A stretch of 64,000 bases of DNA. Origin: Ficedula albicollis (taxonomy: Eukaryota > Chordata > Aves > Passeriformes > Muscicapidae). Made by a program: the position numbers and the translations under genes. The notes beneath the pieces are model-generated. The model had not been told where the DNA came from. It saw only the letters and a program-made list of their open reading frames with translations, and did no database searches. Positions within the stretch are counted from its first letter, which is position 1. Every line of letters begins with the position of its first letter. Of this stretch, positions 13,691 to 26,594 are shown piece after piece. The DNA is taken from the NCBI RefSeq assembly GCF_000247815.1, contig NC_021673.1:112336766-112400765 (forward strand). The letters run 5' to 3'.

Positions 13691-15062
13691 TTCCCAGTCC
13701 ACTGCAATATAGAATTCATGTGAGATGAACCGGAAAGGTTGAACTGGTGACAAATATTTAAAGAACGTGATGTCAAGGTGCCTCCCCTGAAAAACATAAC
13801 CTTAACACATTGATTTAAAGGTCCTTCTTTCTCTACATAGGCTATCAACCATCCAAGATGACAGTAGCATCTGTCAGTGCTGTAGATTTTGTGACAGGTG
13901 GCTCAGCAGCCTGGCATTCCTTGTTTGAGGACATTTATGAAAGCCCTCTTACAGCGTACAATGGATTTCCTTCTTTGTCCCTGCTCCACCCACTTTTGGA
14001 GTCAAACTGCACACTTGGGTTCAACAGAAAAGTTGAGGCTCACCTGCAGTAAAGGGGATGAATGAAAGACAGAGCTTCATGTCTGTACACAAAGCGGTGA
14101 GAAAGTAAGTACAGGCTTTCAGTTTCTCTCTGTTGCACAGGTCCTTCAGAGCAAGAAGTTAAATACCCATGTTCCTCCTATGCAGGTAATAATGGTCACC
14201 TTTGCTATTAGTGTTAATAGCTTCCCCTCCCACCACTGAAACAAGTTCATCTCTGCCAACTGAGAACAGAAAGTCTCTGCACAACAGCCCATGACAGAGG
14301 AAAAGGCCAGTTTTTCCACTTCTTTAACTTTCAAAGCTCACAGAAGTGCCTTTCCCTGACACAGCAGAATCACTGCCTTGGATCACAGGCTAAATTAAAC
14401 ACACAAATTACATTCTCCATATAAACAGTTATACATGGCTTAAATAGCACGGTTTTATTTTCCTATTGGCACCAATTGGTACAGTAGTTCAGTCAAAGCT
14501 CAGGACATCAGTGATGTCAGCTGCTTTAATTGGCAGCACTGACGTGACCAGCTCTCATTCCCAGACTTGAAGTGTGCCGGTTTCCATAGGGAAGACGCTG
14601 ACCAAAGAATTCCAACCACCCTTCCTATCAGTTGTTTTCAGCAGCAAATACTGGCTCCAGTAGGGAAAAAAAAAAAAAAAATCATCTGTTTGGGCATCCA
14701 AAAATTCACAGGATTACATCATCCTTTGAGACAAGATTTCTCTGCAGCTCCCTCCCTAAACACACATGACCTATCAAAATTCCTGCTCTACATTCCTGCC
14801 AGCTGGGTTCTGTATTTACAGAAGGGACAGACACCAGTAATTTTTGCCTTGCTTGTTTGCCATGTTAGCTCAGTTGTAACAGTTCCCTCTCCAGCCCGCA
14901 GAAGGAAAAGGGACAGTCTGTCTGAAAGAGATTTCACAGACTAATTATAGAAAGTTCATGGCAATTTCTTCCCTCACAAATTCCCATGCAGATTTAGTCC
15001 ATGTAGCAAGTCATAATCTCAGCAAAGGAAAAAGTGGGGATGAACTTGAAACAAAGTGAAAC

Positions 15063-15185
15063 CAAAAGAAGAAGAATCAGCCAAATGAAAAGTGTGCAAT
15101 AGCCCATAACCAAATTCCCCAGCAAAAGCAGAAGAATCAGCCAAATGAAAAGAAGTGTGCAATAGCCCATAACCAAATTCCCCAA
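15063..15185. repeat. Tandem duplication, 60/63-bp unit, two copies
   Basis: CAAAAGAAGAAGAATCAGCC... through CAAATTCCCC is found at 15063-15122 and 15123-15185. The copies differ by one substitution and a 3-bp GAA insertion. Confidence 0.94.
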
Positions 15186-17472
15186 GCATTAAGGGCTGTA
15201 CTTCTTTGCAAGACTCTTCATCTGCTACTAGCATGAACTGCAATCCAGGTAAAAGTCGTGGAATAGCTGCATTGGTGACTGCTTCATTCCTAGCAGTCAC
15301 ATGTGCTTGCTTTCTTCTGCACCTGGTACTCTGTATGAAAATTCATGCAGTGTTACATAAGAGATTAACAAAAGGCATCATTGCCCATACGAACCATCAA
15401 CTCAAAATATCCCATTTCTCAGAATTTAATAAAAATTCTTCCCCCAAGTTTTCAGAGAAACATGATTAAACATAGCCTTTACAACTCCCTTCTCTTTATT
15501 CTTTACTTCATTAAGGGATAACTTCAAGGCCAGATGGACGCTCTTAAAACTGCAAAATTCCTACTTTAGAAAAACTGGTGTGAAGTTCCAGATTGCAATT
15601 ACAGAATATAGACTAAGAAGCCCTCTTCTTAACTATCCTTAAAGTCTTTTAACTGCATGGCTTTCTACAGGCCTGTCAGGGTAGGCAAGGGGTGAAGCAG
15701 CTTCTCACTCTATTCATGCCTTGCTCAGTGCCTAGAAACAGGCACTGTGCTCCTGCCCCAGCCTTGCTGGCAGGAGCTCACCAGCTGGGTAGGCTGTAGT
15801 GTTCATGCAGCTCTTTCCTTTTGAATTCTGACGTTAGACCTCATGAAAGAGGAGAGCAGCTGTCTCTTGGGAACTCAGGAGCCACATTTCTGATTTCCTT
15901 GTAGCTAGTGCTTAGGGCAGCTTCAAATCTATAGAAATGTGGGATCAGACCAGAACCTCGAGTGCAGCACTGAATACACCTCAGATTCCCAGTGGGGGAT
16001 CAGCCTTTTTCTCTCAGCTTCCCAGTGGTTAAGTCAGGCAGCTTTTAAGACCCTCTCCCAAGCACTTAAGTCTTTCCAGCATCATGCAAATGAGCCCAGC
16101 ACTCCACTGTACCAGCCAAGAGCTAAGGCAAAGTAATTCAAGCAATGCCAAGCAAATCCTCTGTGATTCAGGCCATCTCCCAGTCTTCTGGGAACCAGTT
16201 TCCTGGCTGCTACTCTACCCTTCCCTCAATTGCAATCTTTCAAAAAGTCATCCTTCCCAGCTAATTTCTTTTGTACGAGCCTCTAGAACTTTTTCCTAAT
16301 TGATGCAACTCCAATCGTCTTTTTTGCTGCCCATGGAGATCTGAAACAAGCAAACAAAATGAAACAAAAAAGCCCACCAACCTCTTCAGAGTGAATGCTT
16401 GTAAGGTCCCAGCTGAATTTCAGCAGGTTTCAAGTTTGCAGACTTTGAGTAACAGCCAAGAACTGTGGAAGTCTGAGAGGAACATGTGATACTAGGAGTC
16501 ATTGGTTGTAAAAGCTGCAAGATTTCCCTCTGTCTTCCCGCTTCCCTTCCCAAAAATAAAACACAAAGTTAAGTGCTGAGGCAAATGTTAGGGTTTTTCT
16601 TTTTAAAACAAGGATAAGATTATACTTGTGCTGAAGTCAAAGCAGAGGAGACCAAGAGATCAAGACCGCTGTATCTAAAAGCTTACACCTCTTTCCACCT
16701 CACTGTAATAGGATTGAAAAATATCCTTGTCATCACAAGCTTTTGGTCCCTTTGTGCTTAAGGCACCAAGCAAATCCCAAAAAACCAAGCATATTTTATA
16801 GTAGAACTGGTGTCCACAAATCACAGACTCTCATTCCAGGTTAGAAAGCAAGAGAGAAAATGCAAGTGTTTTCTTTCCATGAACTTTCTGGGACACAATC
16901 AGACTTTTCCTCCATTGCTTGAAATATTACTACCCTGTGAATTAATCCTACTTTTCTCATTACATCAAAGAGCAACAGTCTTTGAGGGCTGCAGACTCTT
17001 ACAGCAGTTCCAGTTTTGCTGTCTGGCCCATCTGAAATATCTAAAAGGCAAATTGGAACTAAAAGAGTGTTGAATGTTGTATCACTAAAAAGCTGGATAC
17101 AAAAGTTGATATATCCACCCACAAAACTGAACATCCAAGCAAATTCTACACGTTCTGTAGGAGATACCAGGAATCTCTCATAGACATTAGGTTGTACATA
17201 CTTTCACAAAGAAAGAAACAGTTTCACAGTCTGCTGATTTAAACTTTGGAGGATGGTAACTGTAGGGAAACTGGACACTGCAAAAAAAGTTTGGCTGAGT
17301 CCAGAGAGATGAAATCAAAAGTGAAAGATTCTCAGCTGTGCAACCTGAAGAAGAATTGCACAGCGTTGTTTCACTTGATGCTAAATTTAAATCATCTCTC
17401 CACACTGAAAAGGTAGTGCTGGTCCATAGCTTCCATTCTGGGAAGCTGTCAGGACATGACTCTAAAAGAAAT

Positions 17473-17507
17473 GGAAAAAAAAAAAAGAAAGAAAGAAAGA
17501 AAGAAAA
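17473..17507. repeat. Poly-A then (GAAA)n microsatellite
   Basis: A run of A followed by about five GAAA units. Confidence 0.93.
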
Positions 17508-20500
17508 CATATGTGTACTTTCCTTAGCAGTTACAAAACAAAACACAAAGGAGACAAGATTCTCCAACGCAGGTGATCTGACATAAGGGAATATTTCATT
17601 AAAATTAAGTAAAAAGCTGCTACTTCATCAGACTGGCTAATAGGGGGAGATGAAAGAACAGGAAGAACAAGTGCACCCAGAGATGCAAAAGAAATAAGCA
17701 ATTTTTGCCAGCAATCTCATTGACTGCATTTTGATTTGGCAATTTGATACTGTGCTGTAGATCAATGGAGAAGTGTTTGCCAAAATTTAAATGGGCACAG
17801 AAAGTGAAATAACAGACAGGACCATGGGAAAGTCTGACAACTTGAAGGTAACTCTCTGAGGAGAAAAGAAGAGGAATATGGATATTTGCTTGTATATAAG
17901 AAGAGTTCATCCAGTTTTTCAAGGTGACAGGTTTGGGAAGTCAAGAATATGAAGAGTTTCCAGACTACAAAGCTGTGATTTCCTAGAATAAAAAAAAACC
18001 CTAAGTCTTTGTGGGGAAAATGAGGTAGCAACAAACTAAAATCAAGCCAATAAATAAATTTTAAACAAACATTTTCAGAAAAGCGTGTAGTGATGCTATA
18101 TGGGCAATTACAAATGTTATGGACATTACTGATCTCAGAGGTGGCACAAGCTGTTCAATACAATGAATGCCCTCTCTCTCTGCAATATTCAGGCACTACT
18201 TTACAATCAGACTTTTAAATGAATACCAAATACACTTTCTTCTGTTTATGAGGAGAGAAAGGTTGCTGTTCTCAAGAAACTTCACACAGTCAAGTGCTCA
18301 GAACTACAAAAGTCATATTTCTCTTTAAAAAAGGTGGCAATGCTTTCTTTTATTAGAAGTACTTGTGAAAAGTTTTCAAAGCTCCGATTGCTTTTCAAAT
18401 GCGCAACCTTTTTCAAGAAAAAAAAGGAAAAAACAAAACTTGAGTACTGGAGGGATTAAATGTGTGGGTAGGTTGTTTTCTTGGTTTTCTTCAGAGGATA
18501 TCCATTCATTAATCATTTACCAGCCCACGTACACATGGCAGCCTGCCTCTCTCAGGAGCACTGCATCCAGGCCCTGCTCTCTAGAAAGTGACTGCAGAGC
18601 ACAAAAGCCTCAGCAGAGGTATGTGATAGCTCGGTGCCAGCTTAAGTTCAAAGCAAAACACGAAGTGCAAAACATTTGGTATCAGGGAGTGGTGTGCCTG
18701 TTGGCTGGAAAGGACTCACCTAAGTTCTTGACTCAGTTCTGTCTCTAAGGCAGTGTCCCTCCCTGCCTTAGATCTCACCCACCTCTTTGAACTTCAAATT
18801 ACCCCACTGGAGCTGTGCTGCCCAACTCACTCAGAACAGGCATAGCTTCCCTGGCACCACCCGCTCTCCCAGGGAGGCAAAGCAGGGGACAAAGCGCTCT
18901 TTGTCCAGCACCACCTTCCTGGACCAGCAGACAGCATTAAATTGCATCTGAGGGAGTGGAGAGTCTGAGCTGAACTTAGGCAGGCTCTGTCCCCAAAGTA
19001 ACACAAGCTGGCAGCAGATACCATAATGCTGACAAGCAAAGGATGCGTGCCAGTCTAATGTTTGCTCTTCCCCCCAGGGCCAGGAAGAGAACTCTACAGA
19101 AAATTTACAGAAGACCCAACATACTACAAGCATCTGAGAGTGCTCAGCATCACTGAAGGAAAAATGAGCTCTTCCAGACCTTGCAAACCAGGATGCAGCA
19201 GGTTCAGGGTGGCTAATGAGGAACAGCAGCTGCCCTCACTGCCATCATCTCAAGACAAATGGGAGATGCCTAACTCACACCATGCTCTCCTCCCTCAGTG
19301 TCCAAGGGATGGCTCTTCCAGAGTGAACAGCAGAGGCCTAGAGGAATGTGCCTTGGAGACAGCCATGCCTTTGGACCTGAGAGAGAAACTTGTGCAGCTG
19401 CAGGTTGCCAGATCTCAGGGAGCTGTCCTGCTCTCCTGCTGCCAAGGCAAGTTCACTCCTGAGAAGACCTGCAGAGAGCATCTTCCTCTGAGTTAGCAGG
19501 ACCTGGGGAGGAGCAGGTCCATCAGACACAGCTCTGTCACTAACAAATCAAACCAGCAGGAACAGGTTTCAGTGGAATGCTTGTTGCACACCAGTCCCAA
19601 CACCAGAGAAGGGCCTTCTTACTCATTCCCTTCCAGCACCCCACCTGGGAAAGGTTCACATGACAAGGTTTTATATTTCCTCATTTAAAAGACATTAAGA
19701 AAGCTATCAGCACACTTAGGTAAGCAACCAGAGCAGGGCACAGTGATTAGTCTGTATTAACAATTGCACACCTTCACTCTGTGGCAGGGAGGTGTGAGTT
19801 CACAGAGTATTTTCAACATCCCGGATGTGTTAGTGTGGCACACCCTGGAGTAGGGTGTTACTTTCTAATATCTTTATAGAATTAGTATTGTTATTAGTTG
19901 CCTCCTGTGTGCACACAGATGGCAGCAGAGAGGTAAGAGGCATTCCCTTCAAACTCTGGTGCAAAACTGAGTAGAAGACTACAGAAAAAGAAAAGGATTT
20001 CTGCATTTGTGTGTTTGTCTTTTGTTTTAAACACCATCTCAAAGAAACAGCTTTCCTCTCAGAATGGAAAAATATCAAACAGTTGAGAAATTGAACTATC
20101 AGTTGGAGTAAGAGAGATAAGGCCCTAAAAAACCCCAAGATTAAAAGTCTTGTTATGATTTGATTAAATGTGGGAGTATTTGGGGCAAAATGACCTAGAT
20201 GCTGCCAACTTGTCCCAAAGTACTGATTGCTCTCATTGCCTGCACTCACCAACACTAGCATGGCCTTTGAAAGAAAAGGCTGCACTGTGTAGGTGGGGGT
20301 ATGCCCACATTCCACAGCCTCCTGTGCCACTTTTCCTGTGCAGCAGGTTTTAAGCAACCACATCCAACTTGATCATCCACTTTCACATCAATAATCTGCA
20401 CACATAAACAACTGTGGCCACGTAGCACAGGCATTTACAGCAGACTGAACCCAACCATTTACAGTCAGAGCAGAACACCTCTGCAGCTTGAGCTGATGAA

Positions 20501-22347
20501 TCCTCAGGAACATTTTGGGGAGTTTTGAGCTGTAAAGTCCTGGAAGGTGATGCAAGAAGAATCAGACAACACCCAAGAGCCACAGTATTAAAACCCTGAG
20601 AGAGTGTCTTCAGTCCCTTTCAGTTATCACAGAATACATCTGAGATGTGGTCACCAGCATATCCCTGGGACACATCTTCCTGTGCAGAACCTCTGCAGAA
20701 AAATGAGAAGTATCCTTCTTGGCAAGAAGCAGCACAGCAAAGTGCAATTCTGCAAGGCACCAACATGCCCTGTATTTTCCAAAGTGAAATCACAAACCAG
20801 TATTTTCCAGAGGCTACCAGGGGAGACATTTACCAAGGTAAAGGTTACTGTGCTGCCTAAGCCAAATGTAACAGTAATATTTAACATCAGCTGGAGGGCA
20901 CTGGTAACACACACTTGCTTTTAGAGTAGAAATTAAGGATATCAGAGTACCAGGAACAAAACAAAACTAGTTCAGACACAGAGCTGATAAGACCTTCCTA
21001 TAGTATCAAATGTGAATTGTGTACCTGATGAAAGCAAGCAGCACCAAAGGAAGGTCCATCTGCTGTGATGGCTTACCTTGGATTCTTGTGAAACCCATTC
21101 TTTCATGCCAAGTCAGGGCACTATCAGGGAATTAATTTTGATATGCTCTCCATTCTATACACATGTGAAGACTTCTATTGTTTTAAGTGCCAGAAACACA
21201 TCAATTATTTGGTTTTAATTACATAAAATATAACTTGATGCTACATTAATTTTTACTCTAAAGAGAAGCAAGCTGGAGACAATATTCAAGAGACAATGGT
21301 TACACTAACAGCTGTCATAGATGATATTTAACAGCATAATTTAACCATGTCTGCCACCACCAAAAGAAACAACCATGGTAGCACCTTCATAGTAGGGAAA
21401 GCACCACCAGCAGGACTGCACAGCTCAGGTTCTGATAACAAAATTTCACTTAAATGTAAAATACAGCATTCTCCTTCTTCAGTAAGGCATTGTTGTATTT
21501 GTGTTTTTTTAAATATTATTGTATTGTTTAATAAGTGTATCAAAACCCGATTTAACAAGTAGCAAAATAAGATTTACTTTATGCTCATATTTATATATAC
21601 AAGTGATTACTTTGTGGTACTTAAACTGTAATCTCAGGAAAATAAAGTCAGTTTCAGCGTCTCTTCCTGCTCAACTCTTACAACCAATATCATGTTGCAA
21701 TTTGTGACACTGAAATTCTTCTAGGGTTAAAAAACACAAAAAGGTATTCTATTAAAGCCAAAACAAACATAGGAAATAATTTCAGTGAACCCTTATGTTC
21801 CATCTCTAAGGGTCACTCTGGTAGGCAGTACATCTTAGCTGACAGAAGTTTAAAAACTGCAGAAAGCAGTCCTATAATCCAGGTCAGCAGCCAGCCCAGC
21901 AAGCCAGCTTAGGCAGCTCCACTAAACTTGGCCTCTCCAGTGAGGGGTTCTGGATGCCAAGAGCAGGGAACACGAGCACAGGCAGCACTGAAAGCACACT
22001 CAGTGTTAGCTCACAGACCTCTGTGTGGTACTCCACAGCAGCACAAGTTAATCTCTAGGGTATGGAAGACACCTCTAACTGCATTTAGATGTTAGCATCC
22101 AAGTGCCAAACTGCAGTGCTTGGCTCACTAATCCTTCACATGCGTAGATTCATCTCCTCCTTTCATGCAGGCAAGCCCACCAGACGTGCTCTGGTTCTGC
22201 AAGTCAGCACAGAGCATTTTTGTGAAGCTCCTTTGGCCACACAGGAGCTCATCGTGTGTTCAGTAAGTGCCCTCACTAGGAGGAAGCTTCTGAACTTTCA
22301 GGTATTTTCATCTCATTAATGAGGGTTTTGTGGCAGGGAATATTCTA

Positions 22348-22450
22348 TGACAGCAAAACGCATTCTGCTAACTAAACACACCCTCTTTTCCTGCATTCTT
22401 TGACAGCAAAACGTATTCTGCTAACTAAACACACCCTCTTTTCCTGCATT
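22348..22450. repeat. Tandem duplication, 53-bp unit, two copies
   Basis: TGACAGCAAAACGCATTCTG... through TTTTCCTGCATT is present at 22348-22400 and from 22401, with one C/T difference (a CpG in the first copy, TpG-like in the second). Confidence 0.95.
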
Positions 22451-23830
22451 AACACAAGTCAGGAAGAAAAGCACATTGACACTTTTGCAGTATCTCAGGG
22501 GATAGATTTTGATTTTGCTGGTGTCTGTGTAAATTTAAGATATGAACGAATGGAAACATGAAGAGTCAGGAAACCCTGCCTAGCATATCTTCATTAACTT
22601 TAAAAATAAAGAACCAAATCAAGCCTTCAGTAAACCCCTTAAGACCTTATTGCATGCCAACAACCATTTTATTTTCCGTTTTCCTTTTTCCAGGAATCAG
22701 CGTGAGGATTTTAAGACACAGTATTCAGCTCGAAGGAAGTGAAGTGTTTATCTGTCCACACCACTGGAGCTTATGCAGCCAGGAGGTGTAAAAAAAGTAT
22801 AAAAATCTACATTACTAAGTACAAGCACTAGAAAATGTTTATGTTAAGAAAGTTAACTTAAGTCAGTTTTGAAGCCACATACATTATGACACTATATGCC
22901 ACCAAATCAAAGCTTTTAAATGCATTTTAGAAAAATTAAGGTCTCAGCAGTGAACTCCAAGGAGAAACAGCACTTAAGAAGGCAAGTGGTGTAATTTTCA
23001 TCACTGGAATAGGATGCATCACTGCAGCTGCAGCACTGCTGTGACTGACACACAGCAATTCAGTCAGGTCTTGTCCAACTCAGCACTCCCCCAGTGCACA
23101 GTGTTTTAAAGAAGACTGTAGCAGAGCCAAGTACATTATTCAATTGATAACTGGTTATACAGAAGGCTAATAAAAACACTAAGCCCACAGCTTTATTTTG
23201 TAGCCACGGCTCTTTCAGTTCACACTTTCCAGCTTTTAAAAGTTTTCTATCTACTGCTGTAAGATAAGCACTTCCCACTCACATTGTATTGTTCTGTTCA
23301 GCTTGTGACTAAGAACACTAAACAGCAGTATTAAAAATAATTTCCTAGGAAAGTAAAAATAATTTGAAATCATAAAATAAATATGGATTAGTTGGATCAT
23401 AGCTACTTGGAACAACACTATTACTCTATCACCCAAGAAGGCAGACAAAGACAAGGCACTACTGAGGAGCATTAGTTTAAAACTGCAGCATTACTATGAA
23501 GAGTCCCTGGTGTTTAACATGGAAATATCAGAAAATCCTCTCCAGCTTGAATGTAGAATCTATTCCATCTTTGACCAAACATTTCAAGGAAATTTCAAAC
23601 TTTCACACTTGTTCCTCCACATTCACACATGAGAAGTGCTGGCAACTCATTATGCTCAAATTGAAACCAATTCTTCCACACAGCTACGTGCTCTGTCAAT
23701 GTGCTGCTCAATGAAATATATCTATTTAGCAGCCCTGCAAGCAAGTCAGTATCTCTTGCTCTGTAACATTACTAAAAAGTTGACTCACAGACATGTGAGT
23801 TAACACATGAGAGGCTTAGCTTCACTCTCA

Positions 23831-24118
<288 letters not shown>

Positions 24119-25380
24119 TCACAACAAGCATTTTATTCTTATTGACTTTTTTTTCCCCCAGACTTTTAGATAATTAAAAATTCAATTAAGTAAATTCCAA
24201 CTCCATCCAGTATTCACTTTTGCAACTTAAGCACCTTACCTTCCAGAAAACAAACATGAAGCAAAATACCTCAGTGCACACATACATTATCACAGAGAAG
24301 CAATCAGGTTACTGAGTAGTGGCTCTGGGGTTCCTTTTTCAACTTTCTGCATAAACATAAAAATTTTGGTCTGCCTATCTCACTCGATACAAATACTTTA
24401 GAGGTCCTTTAGTTCTGAAATAAAGGAAAAAAAAAACCCAACATATTTTCATATTTTAAAAGAGAAGCATCACACTACCATACAGAAGTAACTGGATGTC
24501 ACACAAGATACAGAGATTTCATCTTTGTCATTCTAACTGCTTAATTAGTCATTTAGATGTCTATAAACTTAATCCTATCACTTAAGGAAGAGAAATGAAT
24601 AATTAAATAAATATTTTAAAAAACCAAACACAAACATCTAAGTCCCCTCTAAGACTGAAATTTAACCAGAAGCCTACTCAGACAATGTGTAGCTCACCTT
24701 TCTGAGGCACTCTCTCATACTCTTGTATTCTGGTGTTTGTCACACCCACCCCAAACACAGCCAAAGATCCAGCTCTCCTTTATTCCCCTGCCCCTAACAA
24801 CTTTGCATTTCTGCAGAACATCCTCCCCTGTTCTACAGTTTGCACTCCAGGTCTGGAGTGCTTTGCCAGGCTTTCCAGCATTGCAAGAGCCATATTAGAC
24901 AGACCACTTAAAGTGCCAGCTACACACCTCAAGCGTGATATGATACGTGAACAGAATCTCACAGAGCAGGAAACTGTTCTGTGCATCATCACAGAACTGC
25001 TCTCACACACCTGCAGTCCAGCCCAATACACTTCTGCATTAAGCACACACAAAAAACAGCCTTTCTCCAGGTGTCTTTGAAGCACTCACTCAGACTTTCA
25101 GGAACACTCAGTAGACACTAAACATGGGCCAAGAATAATGAAACTTTCGATTTCATTTTCCTTCTCTCCCACCAGCCCTCTGCAGTTACAGCCAAAAATA
25201 ACGCAAATAGTTCAGCCCTGGAATCAAGTTTGGACAAAATCCATCCCCTTCAGCTACTACAACAAACTGAACTTTCTCCTCACTGTCCTGATATTCCTAA
25301 ACGCCAGTGGAAGAATGAGGATTTCCTCAGCCTGGGGCAGCAGACATTTCCTCTGTTCTATCTCTGCAGAGGAGAGCTAC

Positions 25381-25644
<264 letters not shown>

Positions 25645-25775
25645 AGCCACTCTTCCACTGTAGACAACAACTTCTACACACCCCATTCCTGCCTGATTTC
25701 ATGCTCCCATTCTATCAGAAAGCACCCTCCTACACGATTCAAAACAGAGCAACTGGTGTGTGTGAGAATTGTCAA

Positions 25776-25992
25776 GGTTTTAAATCAGAAGAGACCATTA
25801 TGACCATCTGCTCCGACACCCTTTGGCCACAGGATTCTGCTTGTTTCCTCCAGAAACTCAGATCTGGCTAAACAAGGGAGAGACACAGCCCAACCTGCAG
25901 AGTCCAATAGCTGGACTTCCCTGAGTCTGCTGTTCCATGGCCTGTTAAACCTTAAAAACATTCCTGTTTTGCTCATTTGTGTCTTTAACTTA
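25776..25992 (-). mobile_element. Old CR1 LINE 3' fragment (amniote type)
   Basis: The start AAATCAGAAGAGACCATTAT followed by GACCATCTGCTCCGAC resembles the reverse complement of CR1 3' ends common in turtles and crocodilians (GGACCATTATGATCATCTAGTCTGACC type). Near 25930-25992, CTGTTCCATGGCCTGTTAAACC and the CATTTGTGTCTTTAACTT segment fit the same consensus. It is strongly diverged, consistent with insertion long before modern birds. No coding capacity remains. Confidence 0.65.
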
Positions 25993-26533
25993 CAACCATG
26001 GGTAAACTACTATGATAGGGGTGTAGAAGAGAAACAAATAAAAAAATAAATTAAGAAGTCAGAAGGTATACAGGTCAGAAGCTCCTTAGTACCAGTTATT
26101 CTGCCTCCTTTGAAAGTACATTTCTAGGTTTCCTTTCCCACAGTATAGAAAGTAGCTTCCAGGTAAACAGGCCATTTCTTGAACCGGTTTCCAGGTGTTC
26201 CCTGGACCACATCCCTTGGCAGCCCAGAGAGGCAGGCTGTTTAACACCAGCTCCTGATCCCTGGGAAGCACCATCCCTCCCCTGACAGCACACTGGGATA
26301 AGGGATCTCGCAAAGCCTAGGGGAGAGTGGAAAAATTACCATGCAGCACCAGGGAACTCTTTTCTACCTTGAAAGAAATTCAGATTTATTTGCTGAAGGA
26401 ATTATGCATCTGCTAAGTTTTAGCAAATTATCAGACCTCAAGCATCTCTCGTTTCCTGCTCACAGGGCAACCTCTAATATATATAAAAATTACCTTCAGC
26501 TTGCTGCAAAGCGTTACAATTTTGAGGGAAAAC

Positions 26534-26594
26534 ACAATAATAATAACAACAATAACAGTAATAATAATAATAATAGCAACAACAATAATAATAA
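26534..26594. repeat. (TAA/CAA)n microsatellite
   Basis: Interrupted AAT/AAC repeats of about 60 bp. In one plus-strand frame they read as an asparagine run, which has no coding meaning. Confidence 0.95.

Noticed and set aside
19062..19496. 144-residue plus-strand ORF
   Set aside because: Moderately GC-rich intronic sequence; no recognisable domain and no conserved feel compared with the GAREM1 exon.
19830..20363. 177-residue minus-strand ORF
   Set aside because: No domain, no similarity I recognise, and no splice or promoter context.
1521..22450. A CRISPR-like or dispersed repeat family
   Set aside because: Each duplicated unit is unrelated to the others and occurs only twice in direct tandem with no spacers.
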